Source: Chara braunii (taxonomy: Eukaryota; Streptophyta; Charophyceae; Charales; Characeae). From it: a stretch of 31,090 nt of DNA. The DNA lies in the NCBI GenBank assembly GCA_003427395.1, contig BFEA01000403.1, positions 707,690 through 738,779 of the forward strand, written 5' to 3'. The notes under the pieces were generated by a model, which ran no database searches, was not told the origin of the DNA, and worked only from the letters and a program-made list of their open reading frames with translations. A program made the translations under genes and the position numbers. Positions 1 through 10,805 of the stretch are shown here, piece after piece. Position 1 is the first letter of the stretch. Every line of letters starts with the position of its first letter.

Positions 1-45
1 CTCTTCTCCCTCTCTGCCTACGGTTTACCGGGCAGTTCTATTTGA

Positions 46-47
<2 letters not shown>

Positions 48-111
<64 letters not shown>
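48..111. repeat. (TA)n microsatellite
   Basis: An uninterrupted TA dinucleotide run of about 64 bases. Length is probably polymorphic and unreliable in assembly. No gene is visible in the flanking bases. Confidence 0.97.
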
Positions 112-115
<4 letters not shown>

Positions 116-354
116 ATGGGAAAATTCTGTGTAAGGGACTAGGGTCAAGTTGTTGTTGGTTTCTATACTTGACTGAAACCGCTTTAGTTGACCGTTGTAC
201 GCTTTATCCTTAGGAGATCAGCGCCCTAAGTGACGGACGGCGTTCGGGTTCAACAGACGTTTAATCACGTATACCTATACTACAGCGTGCGAGCAAACGC
301 CCTCGGCTGACCCACCTCTGCAACTGCATGAAAAAGCTTTCGCGCGTGGGTCAG

Positions 355-366
355 TAGCTCAGTAGG
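355..366 (+). promoter_or_regulatory. A-box-like Pol III motif in dispersed repeat (weak)
   Basis: TAGCTCAGTAGG fits the tRNA/SINE A-box consensus TRGCNNAGYNGG at every position. I see no B-box (GWTCRANNC) at the expected distance downstream, and the other copy of this repeat (near 17350) deviates from the consensus. It may be a decayed tRNA-derived head or chance. Confidence 0.2.
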
Positions 367-373
367 GATGCGT

Positions 374-401
374 CCCTAAGGGTGGTGACAACCCCTTAGG
401 G
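374..401. other. Hairpin, 8 bp arms
   Basis: CCCTAAGG (374-381) pairs perfectly with CCTTAGGG (394-401), loop 12 nt. A related arm pair, CTTAGG (209-214) and CCTAAG (225-230), lies upstream. Function unknown. Confidence 0.6.
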
Positions 402-630
402 AAGCAAGCTTATGCCCCGTGGGAACCTGTCCTCTCATAGGGAATCGCGGGATGTACAACTGACACACCCGGCTAGAGCAGCGAAGAGACGACGTGACCG
501 CGCACCGCCTCGGCGGCTCGCGAAAACTATTTCACGTTGTCTTCAAGTTGTCTCTGTGTTTTGTTTTATTATGTAACTCCTTTGTGACGTGGACGGGAGG
601 GCCCTCGCTCGTATGGGGGCCGGTGCGCTC

Positions 631-2040
631 GACAGTGTTTATGAGGCTTCAAACATTTATCTGAGACATTATTGTTCAACGAATCTATAAGGTTGTGGTC
701 TCTTCGGGCATGATTGAAAGATAATTTGTTGTTTGAGGGTTAGCGCTGGCTGCAAATTTTGGGAATATCTGTAGGGATTGGGAAAGGATTCAAACATGTC
801 CCAAGAGACAAACCGACGTTCTGAGTTTGGGCAGTCGCGAACGAGAAAACAGTCATGAAGTTTCAAAAATGTTAATGTAAAGATACTTAGAAATGCTTAA
901 CATTACTGAATCTTCCTGATGAGTTCATGCTGGATCTTGTGAACAAATTAATCAGTGAACACTCAATTGATTTCCCTAACCATTTTTTGAAACATAATGC
1001 AACAAAACAAAGCGATACTTTAATTATATTTTGCAATCAATCGAGATGTCGCAAAGAAAGTGTGTGGGGACAACCCTAAGAGAAGGTTGTACCTTCCGCT
1101 ATTATTTGGAGCAATATTGACCAGTGTCTGTCAAACTTTCGACCAAGACCCTGTTTGTAATCACCTTTTTGCTTGACCTTCAAACCCCAATGAAATGCAA
1201 ACCGGATGTGACAATGGATTTTGGCATTATCGACATACAATCGAAAACCCAATTTTAACCCTGCAGATCTGAGAATCAGTGGAGAGCTCATGGACAAGCC
1301 TCTTTGAGCAGTCTCTCAGATCTGCGGGTAAGAATATATAGTATATCTATCAGTTGTACAAACAGTAAATCTGTGTGTGAGAATGAAGCGGTGACAGATA
1401 AAACTAGTCGGTCTTCCAGCCAGGTGCACTAGGTGACAGACGTTGTTGCTCGTAGCTTCAATGATCGGTGTTGCAGTAGAAACCCTTATAATGGTATTTG
1501 CTCACGATTTTCAATATTGTTCATTGTCCGACTGTTGGTATGATTTTGTTTGAATGATTTGACATGATGAAAATGAGGTCTTCGCCAAAGTCTATTCATA
1601 CCTGACCTACAACCAAGGGACTAGAACGTTTTATCTAAACTCCGGACGCCTGAGGTTGGCGAGGGCGACAACGAGGGTCGATAGTGTGACTTTTCAGCCC
1701 TCGTGTTTTGTAAGGCTGCAGAGACACCGACCGTTAGGAATACTAAATCTAAACTTACTCTACATAAAGTTATGACGCGCGGTTGCTAAGCCGCACAATC
1801 AGGGTTTAACATGGTCAAAAAGTGTGGCCGCAGTACGTGTGCGGCCGCAGCGCAACAGCGTGGGGATTCTAAGTCGTCTGTTGTAAGAATTACCCTCTCG
1901 AGGGCTTGAACCCGCGTCAGAATGGTAAAGGGTTGTGATTTACCCCATTGAACGCCCGTTTATAGGGCGTCAACTATTTTTAAGGCAGTTTTTTTTTCTC
2001 GTTTTTTTTGTGTGTCCCTTCTTCCCCCCGTTAAGGGAAA
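631..2040. other. No gene recognised
   Basis: Short ORFs only (under 75 codons), none with recognisable motifs. There is a NotI-like 10-bp palindrome TGCGGCCGCA at 1840-1849. On the minus strand around 1896-1907 GGGTTCAAGCCC matches a B-box, but no tRNA cloverleaf can be folded around it. Confidence 0.7.
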
Positions 2041-2050
2041 GTGTCAGGCG

Positions 2051-2068
2051 CCGTTGTTGGAACAACGG
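2051..2068. other. Hairpin CCGTTGTT/AACAACGG
   Basis: Perfect inverted repeat 2051-2058 and 2061-2068 with a two-base centre (four-base loop if the inner pair opens). It is not followed by a T-run. Confidence 0.6.
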
Positions 2069-2214
2069 GTGTTGTCTCACCTCCCACCACAGGCTCAAAA
2101 AACAAAAATCATGGCGGTGTATCTTTCCATATTCTGGTGGATTGTTCAATCTGCCTTAGGTTGCCAGCTGTAGTGGAAGGACACTGCAACGAGCGGTTTT
2201 CACGTGAGTGTGTT

Positions 2215-2420
2215 TCTTTTTTTCTCCTTTTTCCCCCCCCCCTTCTTCTTCCCCCCTGAACCCCTTCCCGTCCTTTTTTCTCAATTATTTCCCCCCGTTT
2301 CGTAACCGCTGAGACACAAAAAGTGGGGGAAGTGGGAAGGGGACTATTACGAGCAGCCAGCGCTGCAAAAGGAGGACAAAAAAAAAAAAGGAAAAAAATA
2401 AAATAAAAAAAAATGAAAGA
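2215..2420. repeat. Homopolymer-rich low-complexity tract
   Basis: Pyrimidine-rich on the left (T and C runs) and A-rich on the right (A runs at 2380-2413). The 131-codon minus-strand ORF over this stretch is low complexity (Phe, Arg, Gly, Lys runs) and is not a credible gene. Confidence 0.8.
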
Positions 2421-2422
2421 AA

Positions 2423-2489
2423 ACGAGGCAGTCGTGCCTCGTGGTTGAAGTTCAACTGTTTTGGTTGTGTGGGAGCACAAGGGGCTCCC
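2423..2489. other. Three consecutive hairpins after an A-rich tract
   Basis: ACGAGGCA/TGCCTCGT (2423-2430 and 2435-2442, loop GTCG), then GTTGAA/TTCAAC around 2444-2456, then GGGAGC/GCTCCC (2471-2476 and 2484-2489). All three have perfect arms, directly downstream of the A-rich run. Confidence 0.55.
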
Positions 2490-2574
2490 GCTTCCATTCA
2501 ACACGAATAATGTTGATCGCGAGATCTTAAATCCTGTGGCTCAAATCATCGCACGTAGGAAAAAAGGGAGTTCA

Positions 2575-2651
2575 AAGTTGAGAGAAAGAGAGGGGGAGAG
2601 TAACGTGGAGGTTAGGAGGGGGAGAGCCTACTCCTCCTAACATTTCAACTT
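2575..2651. other. Compound stem-loop
   Basis: An outer stem AAGTTGA/TCAACTT (2575-2581 and 2645-2651) encloses an inner perfect 9-bp stem GTTAGGAGG/CCTCCTAAC (2611-2619 and 2633-2641). The left interior is purine-rich. Confidence 0.5.
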
Positions 2652-4292
2652 CCCTCCCCGTTTTTAGGAGAGGGCAGAGGAAAATGCAGGGAGGACTGTT
2701 GTGTTCAACAGTTTGAACCTGCTTGAGGTAAGGGTCATACGTGTCATGGTTAGAGGAAGCGACAAACCGTATTTCTACGTGTCCAAATGGTTTTCATTTC
2801 CTACCTCCTCTAACTCTTTTCGTCAAAGTTACTTTGGGTAGGGGAGGATGGGAACATCTCAAGTGTACTCAATGGCGTATACGTTCTCTCTTTCTAGGAA
2901 ACATCTGGGGCGGGGGGTTATTGCTTTAAGAGACGATCTGTTATGGACCCAGAGCGGACCGTTTCTTCAGGGAAGTACTTTTCTGATTCGGTGGAGACGA
3001 CCCAATTTTTTAGATCCGAGTCTTATGCTTCGGCGGGAAGGAGTACTTCATACCACTTCCTAGAGAGTCAGGTCCGTGACTGTTGAGGGGATAATTATGC
3101 GCGCTGGATAGGGGTTACATGCACAGATTGGTCAAAACAAAAAGTTCCTCACTGAAGAAGCGGTAGGGACATTCGACTTATGCGACAAGCCGTTAGTTCC
3201 ACCATTCCAAAGAGTTGTGCGAAAACTGTGCAACTAAGATCGAGGGCAAAGAGAGGAAAATGAGCTACACTTCTCAGTTTAACCATGATACATTGATGAT
3301 TAGCCTACCCACACCATGCGATAACATTCTGGAGTTAAGCAAGAGGAGCGCTCTAGTTACGTCAGGGTTCCTCTCGGACCATCCAAGGCGCGACTCAAGA
3401 ATCTGACACGTGGGTCTCATTTGTATGTTTCAATTAGTATCATTACAATGGATATAAGGTTATTGAGATATGTCGGTGGTCCTACTCGTATTGAGAGGTG
3501 CAACTCAAAATATTCGGCAACATTGGGTATAGGGAAGAATAACTTTTAGCAGACCAACTCATCAAGCTAAGTGTAGTCAAAGTTGATCCAGCGTCATGAT
3601 TTTTACTATGCCGAGCCGACTAACTCTGAATGTATTCATTTTTTCTTAGATTTATTGTTTTTGCGACAACATCAGTTAGCAACGTTTCGAATTATGTGAT
3701 AGCCTTAAAAAATTTATTTTGGTATAAAAATACTTTACTATTGCCATGAATATTTTGTTGCATCAGTATTTTCTCTAAGTTAAGGAAGACTGCACTCCCC
3801 TCAACCCTAATTAAAGCATAGCCACACCAGCCTTATCGTACAGGTAATTCGAGTGTTACGCGAAGGCATTCTTTTACAAGTCGCATAGGTTTTATGTTCC
3901 CCTAGTTATTACACTATTCGTTACATATGTGTTTTTTGCAGTTGCAACCTATAGGTCCTTGCCTACCTATCGACGTTGCCCAAGTCCCCTCTTTGGTCAC
4001 ATCGTTGTGGTTATAATATTGGAGGGACCCTAGCGTCATCATTCGAAACTCTGTGGCCACCATCAATTTCCTCACCTCGCTTATGGGCTAGACCCCTCCG
4101 GTTATTGTCTTGAGCAGTCTTAGTTTCTGTCATCATTATATAGTACATATTAGTCCATCATCCATTTCTTACTTCTATCATGATCGTGGTCTAGTATTCT
4201 GATGTTATTCTTATCAATACGAGCAACAAACAATCCTCGCCCCCCGAGACAACCTCTACTGCAGGTTCCCCAACGATATTCTCCACCAAAGT
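2652..4292. other. No gene recognised
   Basis: Short ORFs below about 75 codons with no familiar motif, no tandem repeat and no long homopolymer. Composition is unremarkable, becoming AT-rich from about 3600 to 4250. Confidence 0.7.
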
Positions 4293-4781
4293 TTGTCCTA
4301 CCTATACTCCTTCCTAATGGGACCCCGAAGTCATTCCCTACTACAGATCCCTTATCGATATCCTCTAATTGAATTTATTCAACCTGATTTCCCCACAACG
4401 GGACCCCGTCTATCCCACCTGCGGTCCTTGCCCCTCAAAACAGAGTTGGCGGACCTGAAGCGTCACATCCGGGTGTTTCATAACGTCCACTTTGTTTGTG
4501 ATGAGACCTTCCTGCTGGAGGTTATTCTCACCGACCGGTTTCTTGTCAGCATGTCAGACGACTATCACATAAAGCTACGTAGGCAAACGTTATCATCGGC
4601 GGAGCAGGTTTACAAGGCTCTTTGTCGGTATCAGAGGATGCGCAAGAATTTCTCTGTTGCTCCGTCCTCTTTGTGGTCCACCACCACCAATCCGTCATGC
4701 GGTAACACTCGATCCCACTCCTCTTCCGCTGGTCGTTTTCTTCATCCGACTCAGCCCCGAGTTCCCTTCTCTCAGCGCTAA
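4293..4781 (+). pseudogene. Open segment upstream of protease, possible gag remnant
   Basis: A 162-codon open frame from ATG, the longest plus-strand ORF in the first 17 kb. It contains a moderately charged stretch (PLKTELADLKRHIRVF near residues 48-63) and a Ser/Thr/Pro-rich tail after residue 120. No gag domain is certain. About 50 bp later another frame (about 4817-5023) stays open except for one TAG at 4867 and reads like the same decayed protein, with GDVPEDLELRDIIQ then HLDGETVLMADRLRMAMFTD. The assignment to gag is inferred from order only; an unrelated host-gene remnant is possible. Confidence 0.35.
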
Positions 4782-5057
4782 AATGCGCTCGAGTACAGTT
4801 ACGACGCCTCGGCGAGCTTGACCTTGGAGATGTCCCAGAGGACCTTGAGCTTCGGGACATCATCCAATAGCACTTGGATGGCGAGACTGTCTTGATGGCA
4901 GATCGCTTGCGGATGGCTATGTTCACAGACGTGCTCATAGCAGGTCCATACAGCCCGGCGCCCGTACGTTCACCGTTCCACAAGTCGACCTTTCGTATGG
5001 TTTTGCCCCTCCTCGTGGATCCTTAACGAGCGAGTTGTCATCAAGACTCATTGCGGT

Positions 5058-5099
5058 TATATTTGTTGCCACCAGGATGGACGTACCTCCTCGTGGTAC
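5058..5099 (+). pseudogene. Degenerate CCHC zinc-knuckle-like segment
   Basis: In the frame starting GAG at 5028, a short patch ICCHQDG near 5061-5081 has the spacing of a retroviral-type zinc knuckle. If Cys at 5067-5069 is the second ligand, the codons at the first Cys, His and last Cys positions are Tyr, Arg and Tyr, each one base from the expected residue. The frame runs on to a stop at about 5151. It lies between the gag-like segment and the protease, as in gypsy elements. Similarity is short, so chance is possible. Confidence 0.35.
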
Positions 5100-5582
5100 C
5101 CATACCACGCTGCCCTTGATCGACAACATGCTAACATCTCTTGTCAGCGATGATCTTAGTTCCCCTCGAAGGCCGCGCCATCCAACTAGCCACTATGTAG
5201 TGCACCGGTGATGCCTTGTCTGTAGCCAACTTTCAAACTATCGAGTCTCAGTTTGCGCCTTTGGTTACCACACCAGAGGTTCCTCAGGACATGATAAACG
5301 CAGTTCTCCCTACCTCGCAGTTTGTGGAGGCAACGTCTGCCCCCACAACAGACCGTCACATGTCCTTGCCCTCCGAGACTTCCGATGCGCCGCACTATCT
5401 GCATAGCTCGTTGTTGTGCACAACTGATGAGTCGCAATGATGTTACGTTATGTCTCCTGGATTCGAACATTTTTCAGGCTGACCAGGAGCAACTTACGAG
5501 ACACATACACATCTTGTGTCCTTTTCTCGCTCTGCTATCAGACCCTACTCGCACCCTGCTTGCCATTTTCATTTGCCTTGGG

Positions 5583-5676
5583 AACTCTGGCTTGTAGTGA
5601 GATTTCGTTCACCCTCGTGTGGTTGAGGAAACTCTGGCTTGTAGTGAGATTTCGTTCACCCTCGTGTGGTTGAGGA
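5583..5676 (+). repeat. 47-bp exact tandem duplication over the protease active site
   Basis: Two head-to-tail copies (5583-5629 and 5630-5676) begin AACTCTGGCTTG and continue identically. The unit length is not a multiple of three, so the duplication shifts the reading frame within the protease domain. The copies look identical, so the duplication is younger than most of the decay. Confidence 0.9.
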
Positions 5677-5990
5677 AACTCGTTTAGCTACCACTGGGTC
5701 TCTCCCATATCTCTGTGACCCTTGCAGATAACAAGATATAATATTTTTTTCGATCAGGCAGTCCATGACCTTCGCTTCTCGCTTACCCTCCAGCTGCCAG
5801 ATAGTACTCAGTTGCCGCGTCGCTACCATTCCTCTGCACGCTTCGATGTGCTAGATACTTGGTACGACTTTATCATTGGTATTCCTTGATCTCGCAAGTT
5901 CATGGCACAAAGGCTGAATGGGCGACCGATACATTCCTTCTTAGAACGAAGTGTGGTTAGACTCATCGCGTCTCTTTTTTTAGTACCACG
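5583..5990 (+). pseudogene. Broken retropepsin-like aspartic protease
   Basis: Pieces of a gypsy-type protease appear in order. The active-site position reads Asn-Ser-Gly (second copy at 5630-5638) where Asp-Ser/Thr-Gly is expected, followed by two stops and then DFVHPRVVEETRLATTG. After a frame change comes VTLADNK (about 5718-5738), typical of the flap region. After another change comes RFDVLDTWYDFIIGIP (5842-5889), the conserved C-terminal block, which ends in a stop where Trp usually follows. A further frame change gives EWATDTFLLRTKC (about 5917-5955), matching the region after the protease. The catalytic Asp is lost and at least three frameshifts are present. Family assignment is confident; activity is excluded. 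Confidence 0.75.
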
Positions 5991-6026
5991 GGCGACATTT
6001 TTATGAATTAATCCCCATAACTATTG

Positions 6027-6180
6027 TCTCTCTACGTCCTACCCAGATATCGTTCTCACTTTCCCTCGTTAGTTCGCTCACTTCATACGTCTCTCTGCGT
6101 CCCACCCACATATCAAGCTCTACGGGTGGAAGTTAAAAATGCTCTACGTCTCTCTGCATCCCACCCGGATATCGTTTTCA
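6027..6180 (+). repeat. Three diverged ~59-63 bp repeats in the protease-RT linker
   Basis: The motif TCTCTCTRCRTCCYACCC, followed by ATATC, starts near 6027, 6090 and 6149. The copies differ at several bases. They fall in the linker between protease and reverse transcriptase of the decayed element. Confidence 0.65.
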
Positions 6181-6720
6181 CTTCCTTATGTCCAGATGTT
6201 GAGCTCAAATCGTTAGAGTCTGATCTCCTCGACCCTTCCTCCATCTTCGCGGCTCCCATCTCTTAGCCTGCAGATATCCTCTGGACATCTAAAGTTCGTA
6301 CGCCCTCAACTGCTGAGTCCACACATAGATCTCACTCTGGTGCTAAGGAACAAGCACGACTCACGACCGACTTATAACCCACCGTATTTGACCTGCTTCG
6401 AGAGTACCGTTGTCGGGCGCGGCGGTTCCACACACAGACGTAAAGCATTTTTAGTGTCGGACCCCACAGTCGCATTACGTAGGAGTTTTTGAAGCGTTTC
6501 AGCGATTTACCAACTCCGACCGTGCGCGAGTTATAGCTCTCGCTTCCCCTTGCGACAGGACAGAGGTTTTGCGAGGTACCTCTCACCTCCACCTGCAGGA
6601 GCTGTCACCATCCCTTAGGTGGGCGTATCCCTGTTGGGCTACTGACTCATGTGCGAAGATTTTTACATCCAATCGCAGAAGTAGGCCAATCGAGGGTGTT
6701 TTCTCGATCGCCGTAGCATA

Positions 6721-6936
6721 GGCATACGCGCAGTTGAGCGCCTCATATTGACCCGTATACGTGTCGAATTCATGTCGACTCGATCGGCGAACGTTCGTTT
6801 ATACTACGCTTTGCCTAGAGATAGTTTCAATAGGTATGACTCATAATCTATCCCGTTTCCAGAACACGATCTCCTCAATACTGGAATCATCAAGGAGTCG
6901 CATGTAAGGAATATACCCATCGTACCTAGTGATTAA
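6721..6936 (+). pseudogene. N-terminal start of a reverse transcriptase domain
   Basis: One frame, with a single internal stop at 6844, reads RLYYALPRDSFNRYDS and then DLLNTGIIKESH (about 6868-6903), ending at a stop at 6934. This is the familiar gypsy RT entry pattern: an Arg-(Leu/Pro)-Tyr-x-Leu-Pro segment, a linker helix, then (D/E)LLxxGIIxxS. The catalytic core that should follow is absent. Spacing and direction agree with the protease upstream. Confidence 0.65.
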
Positions 6937-8400
6937 GTTCATTCAACTGATCTCTTTATGAAAACTCTTTGTTATATCATAAACACATATGAAATGAAAT
7001 AAGATACTGAGTAATTAGGCAAGGACATCACAAAGGGTTAAAGGGGACCCCCATTTTCAAGCCCTGGGTAACGAGTCCAAAACTGAAATTAGGGTTTCGG
7101 GGCCAATAGTTCTTTTTTTTTTAATTTTTTTTGCCTGTTCTTGTTTTGGTTCAANGTTGGTGTGTGTCAAATTTTGTGTAATTTGGAGAATTGGAATTTC
7201 GTCTGTTAAGATTTCTGAAATTGAGATGTTGGCGAATCTTTATGAAAATGCATTTTTGCCTTGATGTTTTATATGTTTTTTATTTATTTATTTTGGATTT
7301 TGTTTTGCAGTTAGTTAGTATAGTCTCCACTCTACGAATTGATAGCAATTTTAATTAAAATGACCCTTTGGTTTTCATGTAAATGGCATGGCAAGTGGTT
7401 TGAAAATTAGGGTATCCGTTAACCTTTTCTCAAATACATATTATGTAACCTGCTCTCAAGGACATGTTATGTACACTTAACACATTCACATAAACAGAAT
7501 GAGTCTGAATTCATCAGACAAAATATAGGCCATTGACATTTCAAATATGTACATATGAAATGAACGCACAATGAATAAGGTTTTCGCCCTAACAATAATC
7601 CTAACCTGCTTAACAATCAGGGAAAAACACAAGGTTGGGTACTCAAACCACATGTATAAAAATTATGCACTGATGAAACATCTAGATGAAGGATAGCGAA
7701 AGTTTCTCAACGGGTGGCAGTGAATAGCGTGGCTGGTCGTTTGACTAACCTGCAAACAGAAATCAATCACATTATACAATTCTGACAGTATCAACCTTTG
7801 ATTCACTTCCACCCACATTACACTCACGCTTTCAGACCTCTCAGCCACTCAGTCCCTTTTCGACTTAGTCATTCAGTCGTATCTGATTTTAGTCATTTCA
7901 AGGACCCCGTTTGACCAAACACAGACCATTTAGACAAGGACCCGAAAGATTAGAAATGCCTTTTGTGTAGAGGTCGATGCAAAGTATGTGTGTCGAGGGT
8001 GAGTCAGGGTTGAGTTGATGAGCAAACCTGTTGCCATAAGGCAACAACATTTAGTCTTGTATAGAATCATAATGAGGCTTCTTGAAAGTAAAGGTGACCT
8101 GCAATCATACACAGGTCAACACGTTCTCAAAACATCTTTGCTATCGATACGACCCCTTCTTAAGTTCAATATAGTGAACGTTATTGAGAATAATACTACA
8201 TCGACAGAACTCCCTCTAGGTAGTCTTTCTGACTTCTTGTTAGATCAGTCTCTAGAGATAGGAGCCTAAAGAAGAAAATACAAGTTAACTTTGCCAATAC
8301 TTTCCGCCTCATTATACGGTTTCCCACTTAAGACATGCACAAAGAAAACATCATCAATCTCTTATGAAATAGAATTATAAGATAGACATTAATTAAGAGG
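6937..8400. other. AT-rich stretch without a recognised gene
   Basis: Contains T-rich runs near 7111-7132 and a single N at 7155, probably a scaffold join. A hairpin TGTTGCC/GGCAACA occurs at 8029-8035 and 8040-8046 (loop ATAA). The short ORF at 8015-8269 has no recognisable motif. Confidence 0.7.
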
Positions 8401-8581
8401 TTAACATAGTAGGACAGGTCACACAGGGCCACATTCCTTCTACCTCCGCTTTAGTATAATAAAAAAATAGAACTTGTAGTGGGTTAGTCTTTTGCAGGTT
8501 TTCATAAGAGTTATCATAGTAGGGTAGATCACACGGGTTCCTCATCCTTGCCTTCTTCTCTTTCCTTCAGAGGCAAGAAAG

Positions 8582-9037
8582 TGATAAGGCAGACTGCACG
8601 TGTCTTACTTATCTTATCAATATGCGGTGCTACTTGGGAATAGGGTTGCCAGAATTTGTCGGCGATAGGGCAGGCCTCACGGAACCTTGCTCCTCCTATC
8701 ACCATGCCCTTTTGTCAGGATTTGTCGACGATAGGGCAGACCTCACGGAACCTCACTCCTCCTATCATCATTCCTTTGTATTGGTTGGTAATATGACAGA
8801 CCTCACGGGGTCTTGCTCCTCCGATTACCACATTCCCTTACTTAAAGCAGATTGCGGTAATAAGGCGGGTCTCTCGGGACCTCGCTCCTCTTATTACCCC
8901 ATTCTCTTACTTAAAAGCAGATTCATGTAATAAGACGGATCTTTTGGGACCTCACTCCTCTTATTACCCCATTCCCTTACTTAAAGCAGATTCAGGTAAT
9001 AAGGTGAGTCTCTCGGGACCTCACTCCTCTTATTATC
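8582..9037 (+). repeat. 60-70 bp minisatellite with a hairpin in every unit
   Basis: Six tandem units start near 8661, 8727, 8787, 8856, 8926 and 8995; a more distant copy lies at 8582-8619. The conserved core is close to CAGACCTCACGGRACCTCRCTCCT. Flanking arms are complementary in each unit but differ between units: TGATAAG/CTTATCA, GATAGG/CCTATC (twice), GGTAAT/ATTACC, GGTAATAAG/CTTATTACC, GTAATAAGA/TCTTATTAC, and GGTAATAAG/CTTATTATC with one G-T pair. Similar cores without clear arms lie near 8410, 8520, 9107 and 9392. The 102-codon ORF across it is the repeat read through. Confidence 0.85.
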
Positions 9038-10277
9038 TTTGCTAGTTTACTTTATTTTAAAATATTTTTTGTGTCTTAGGTCAATTGAAGGTCTTAAAGT
9101 CAGACGAGCAGGTCACACGGGGCCACATCCCAATGACTCAATAAAACACCTAATGAGGAAGTTCACACGAGAACTCTTACCTCATTACGTATTTCTCAGA
9201 AGACCTTCAACTGATTTTGACTTGAGTCAGTCTAACTTGTAGAAGATCAGCGTTAGTCAAAATGTTTCGACAAGGACACATATATACATCCTGGGTTAGT
9301 CAATCAATAATCCAAAACATACATAACCATGCACAATCCAATAACTCTTGTAGTGACCTGAACCCTCATCAATGTTAGCAATTCTATCAAGCAGGGCGAT
9401 ACTTCACGGAGTCCACATTCCTGTTGCCTCATCTACCCGAAATAAACACACACACGACGAGACAGCCCGTACGAGAGCTTCTCGTTCGCACCATGTGTTT
9501 CATAAACAGTCGGTCATACACAATTCATAGCAACCAACCCGAAAACAATGAGACCAGCAGGCATGGGACGTGCATTACATCATGCATTTGCACTGAACGA
9601 AAGATAAACTCATTCCAACCATTGCTTATACGTGCATAGCATTTTCCGTGCATAGCATTTTCCTTAGCTCAGGTTTAATCAAGAAGAAAGTCGCAGATTC
9701 ATATATTTAGGCACAAATGCATGCATAGTAATATGGGGTAGTACATACAACTTGATACAGGGGTATATATGAGGCGATGGGGATAACCTTGCTCATCCTA
9801 ACACTCGTCGATTCGATTTGCACTTTGGCTGAGTTTCCGCACTGTCTCTTTATTTATCTCACTCTCTTCACTTTCCCATGGTCAATGTGATCGTCAGAGT
9901 GCGATCAGACCACACAATATAGTCATAGTCTACCGCATTCACTCACTCGTTTGACAACTCAATTAGCTGCGCACAGTTTTCTCTCACTTGATTGGTTGCA
10001 GACAGCATTGACTCACCCACTCACTCTCTACCTGCCTACCATATTTTCGCCTCCAAGTACTCGTGCCCTGTGGCTCGGCTACAGTCGCTAGCGCACATGC
10101 AGACACTTTGCACAACTTTGCAGCAACATGTCGTCTTTGCCTGCCTAGGTGTGTATGTCGGAGACTGGTTGGCCTCCCCCTCATATGGGAGGTGCTTCTG
10201 CAACTGACTGTTTGCTTGTTGTAGATAGGGCGGTCGTTGGGCCTCAAACAGTAGGTCTGTAGGTTAAGATCTTAGCA
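9038..10277. other. No gene recognised
   Basis: Short ORFs only. A 16-bp direct repeat sits at 9631-9662. Opposing ORFs at 9984-10247 and 9992-10207 overlap on both strands and show no motif. Confidence 0.65.
9631..9662 (+). repeat. 16-bp direct tandem repeat
   Basis: CGTGCATAGCATTTTC occurs twice head to tail (9631-9646 and 9647-9662) without mismatch. Confidence 0.9.
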
Positions 10278-10390
10278 GTGGTAGGAGTCGTGGCTGCTAC
10301 AATTCCAAACTTGAAGAGTCAAGGTAGTAGTGGTAGGAGTTGTGGATGATACAGTTCCAAAGAGTCAGCGTCGTAGCTGCCACAGTCTTA
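10278..10390 (+). repeat. Diverged ~52 bp tandem repeat
   Basis: GTGGTAGGAGT begins at 10278 and again at 10330, and both are followed by TGTGG or CGTGG, then TACARTTCCAAA. A third, partial copy follows near 10370 (GTAGCTGCCACAGTCTTAAA). Confidence 0.7.
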
Positions 10391-10805
10391 AAAGGTAAAG
10401 TCTACGGCCTTTCCGGAAGATCCGGAAGTGGCCTTTCGTAAGGTCTTAGGCTACAGTCTGCAGGCAAGTGGGCAAGCGTGCAGGCTAACCTAGCCAGTCA
10501 GCGGTACCCAGTAATGGTCACACTTTGTCACGTTAGCAAGTACCATGTGGGATTGTGTGCACCCCCGGCTCAGGGTCCGAAGGCAGACCTTTGACAATCC
10601 GAAGTATAAATAAAGAGAGCTTCAAGTCATTCATTATTTTTGTATGTGAGTTGTGCTGAAGCGCTGTCGGAGTGTCTCGTGTACAAAGGCCCGGACGTGC
10701 CCGAAGAGAAAGCGGGCTAAGAGGAGGAAGACGCGGCCATAGCCGCTTTGTGCTAGTGATAGTAAGTAGGCGGCATCCATAGATGCGAGTTAGTACAGTT
10801 AGTTT

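Larger units (their letters stand above)
230..630 (+). repeat. Dispersed GC-rich repeat, copy a
   Basis: This segment is clearly related to 17170-17600. The best shared block is at about 282-330, where both copies read CTACAGCG, then CGAG, then AAACGCCCTCGGCTG, then CCACCTCTGC. Weaker shared blocks follow (GGTGACAAC near 383; GTGCGCTCGACA near 626). No long ORF, no terminal TG/CA pair and no target-site duplication could be fixed, so whether this is a solo LTR, a SINE-like unit or another dispersed element is open. The 16.9 kb distance and divergence make it unlikely that the two copies are the LTRs of a single element. Confidence 0.7.
4293..6936 (+). pseudogene. Decayed, 3'-truncated Ty3/gypsy-like LTR retrotransposon (gag?-protease-RT start)
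   Basis: Reading left to right on the plus strand, fragments appear in the order expected of a Metaviridae polyprotein: a gag-like open segment (4293-4781), a possible zinc knuckle (5058-5099), an aspartic protease (5583-5990), a linker, and the start of reverse transcriptase (6721-6936). They fall in different frames and are cut by stop codons, so no functional protein can be made. After 6936 coding similarity ends abruptly in AT-rich DNA; the RT palm with the catalytic YxDD motif, RNase H and integrase are missing. I could not find LTRs. The protease and RT parts are the secure anchors; the gag assignment rests on position. Confidence 0.7.

Noticed and set aside
1890-1985. tRNA on the minus strand (B-box-like GGGTTCAAGCCC)
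   Set aside because: No acceptor, D or anticodon stem can be formed around it and no A-box lies at the right distance.
2109-2504. 131-codon minus-strand ORF
   Set aside because: Crosses homopolymer tracts and consists of Phe, Arg/Gly and Lys runs.
8582-9037. CRISPR array
   Set aside because: Units are imperfect, period varies from 60 to 70 bp, the spacers are also repeated and the context is eukaryotic.
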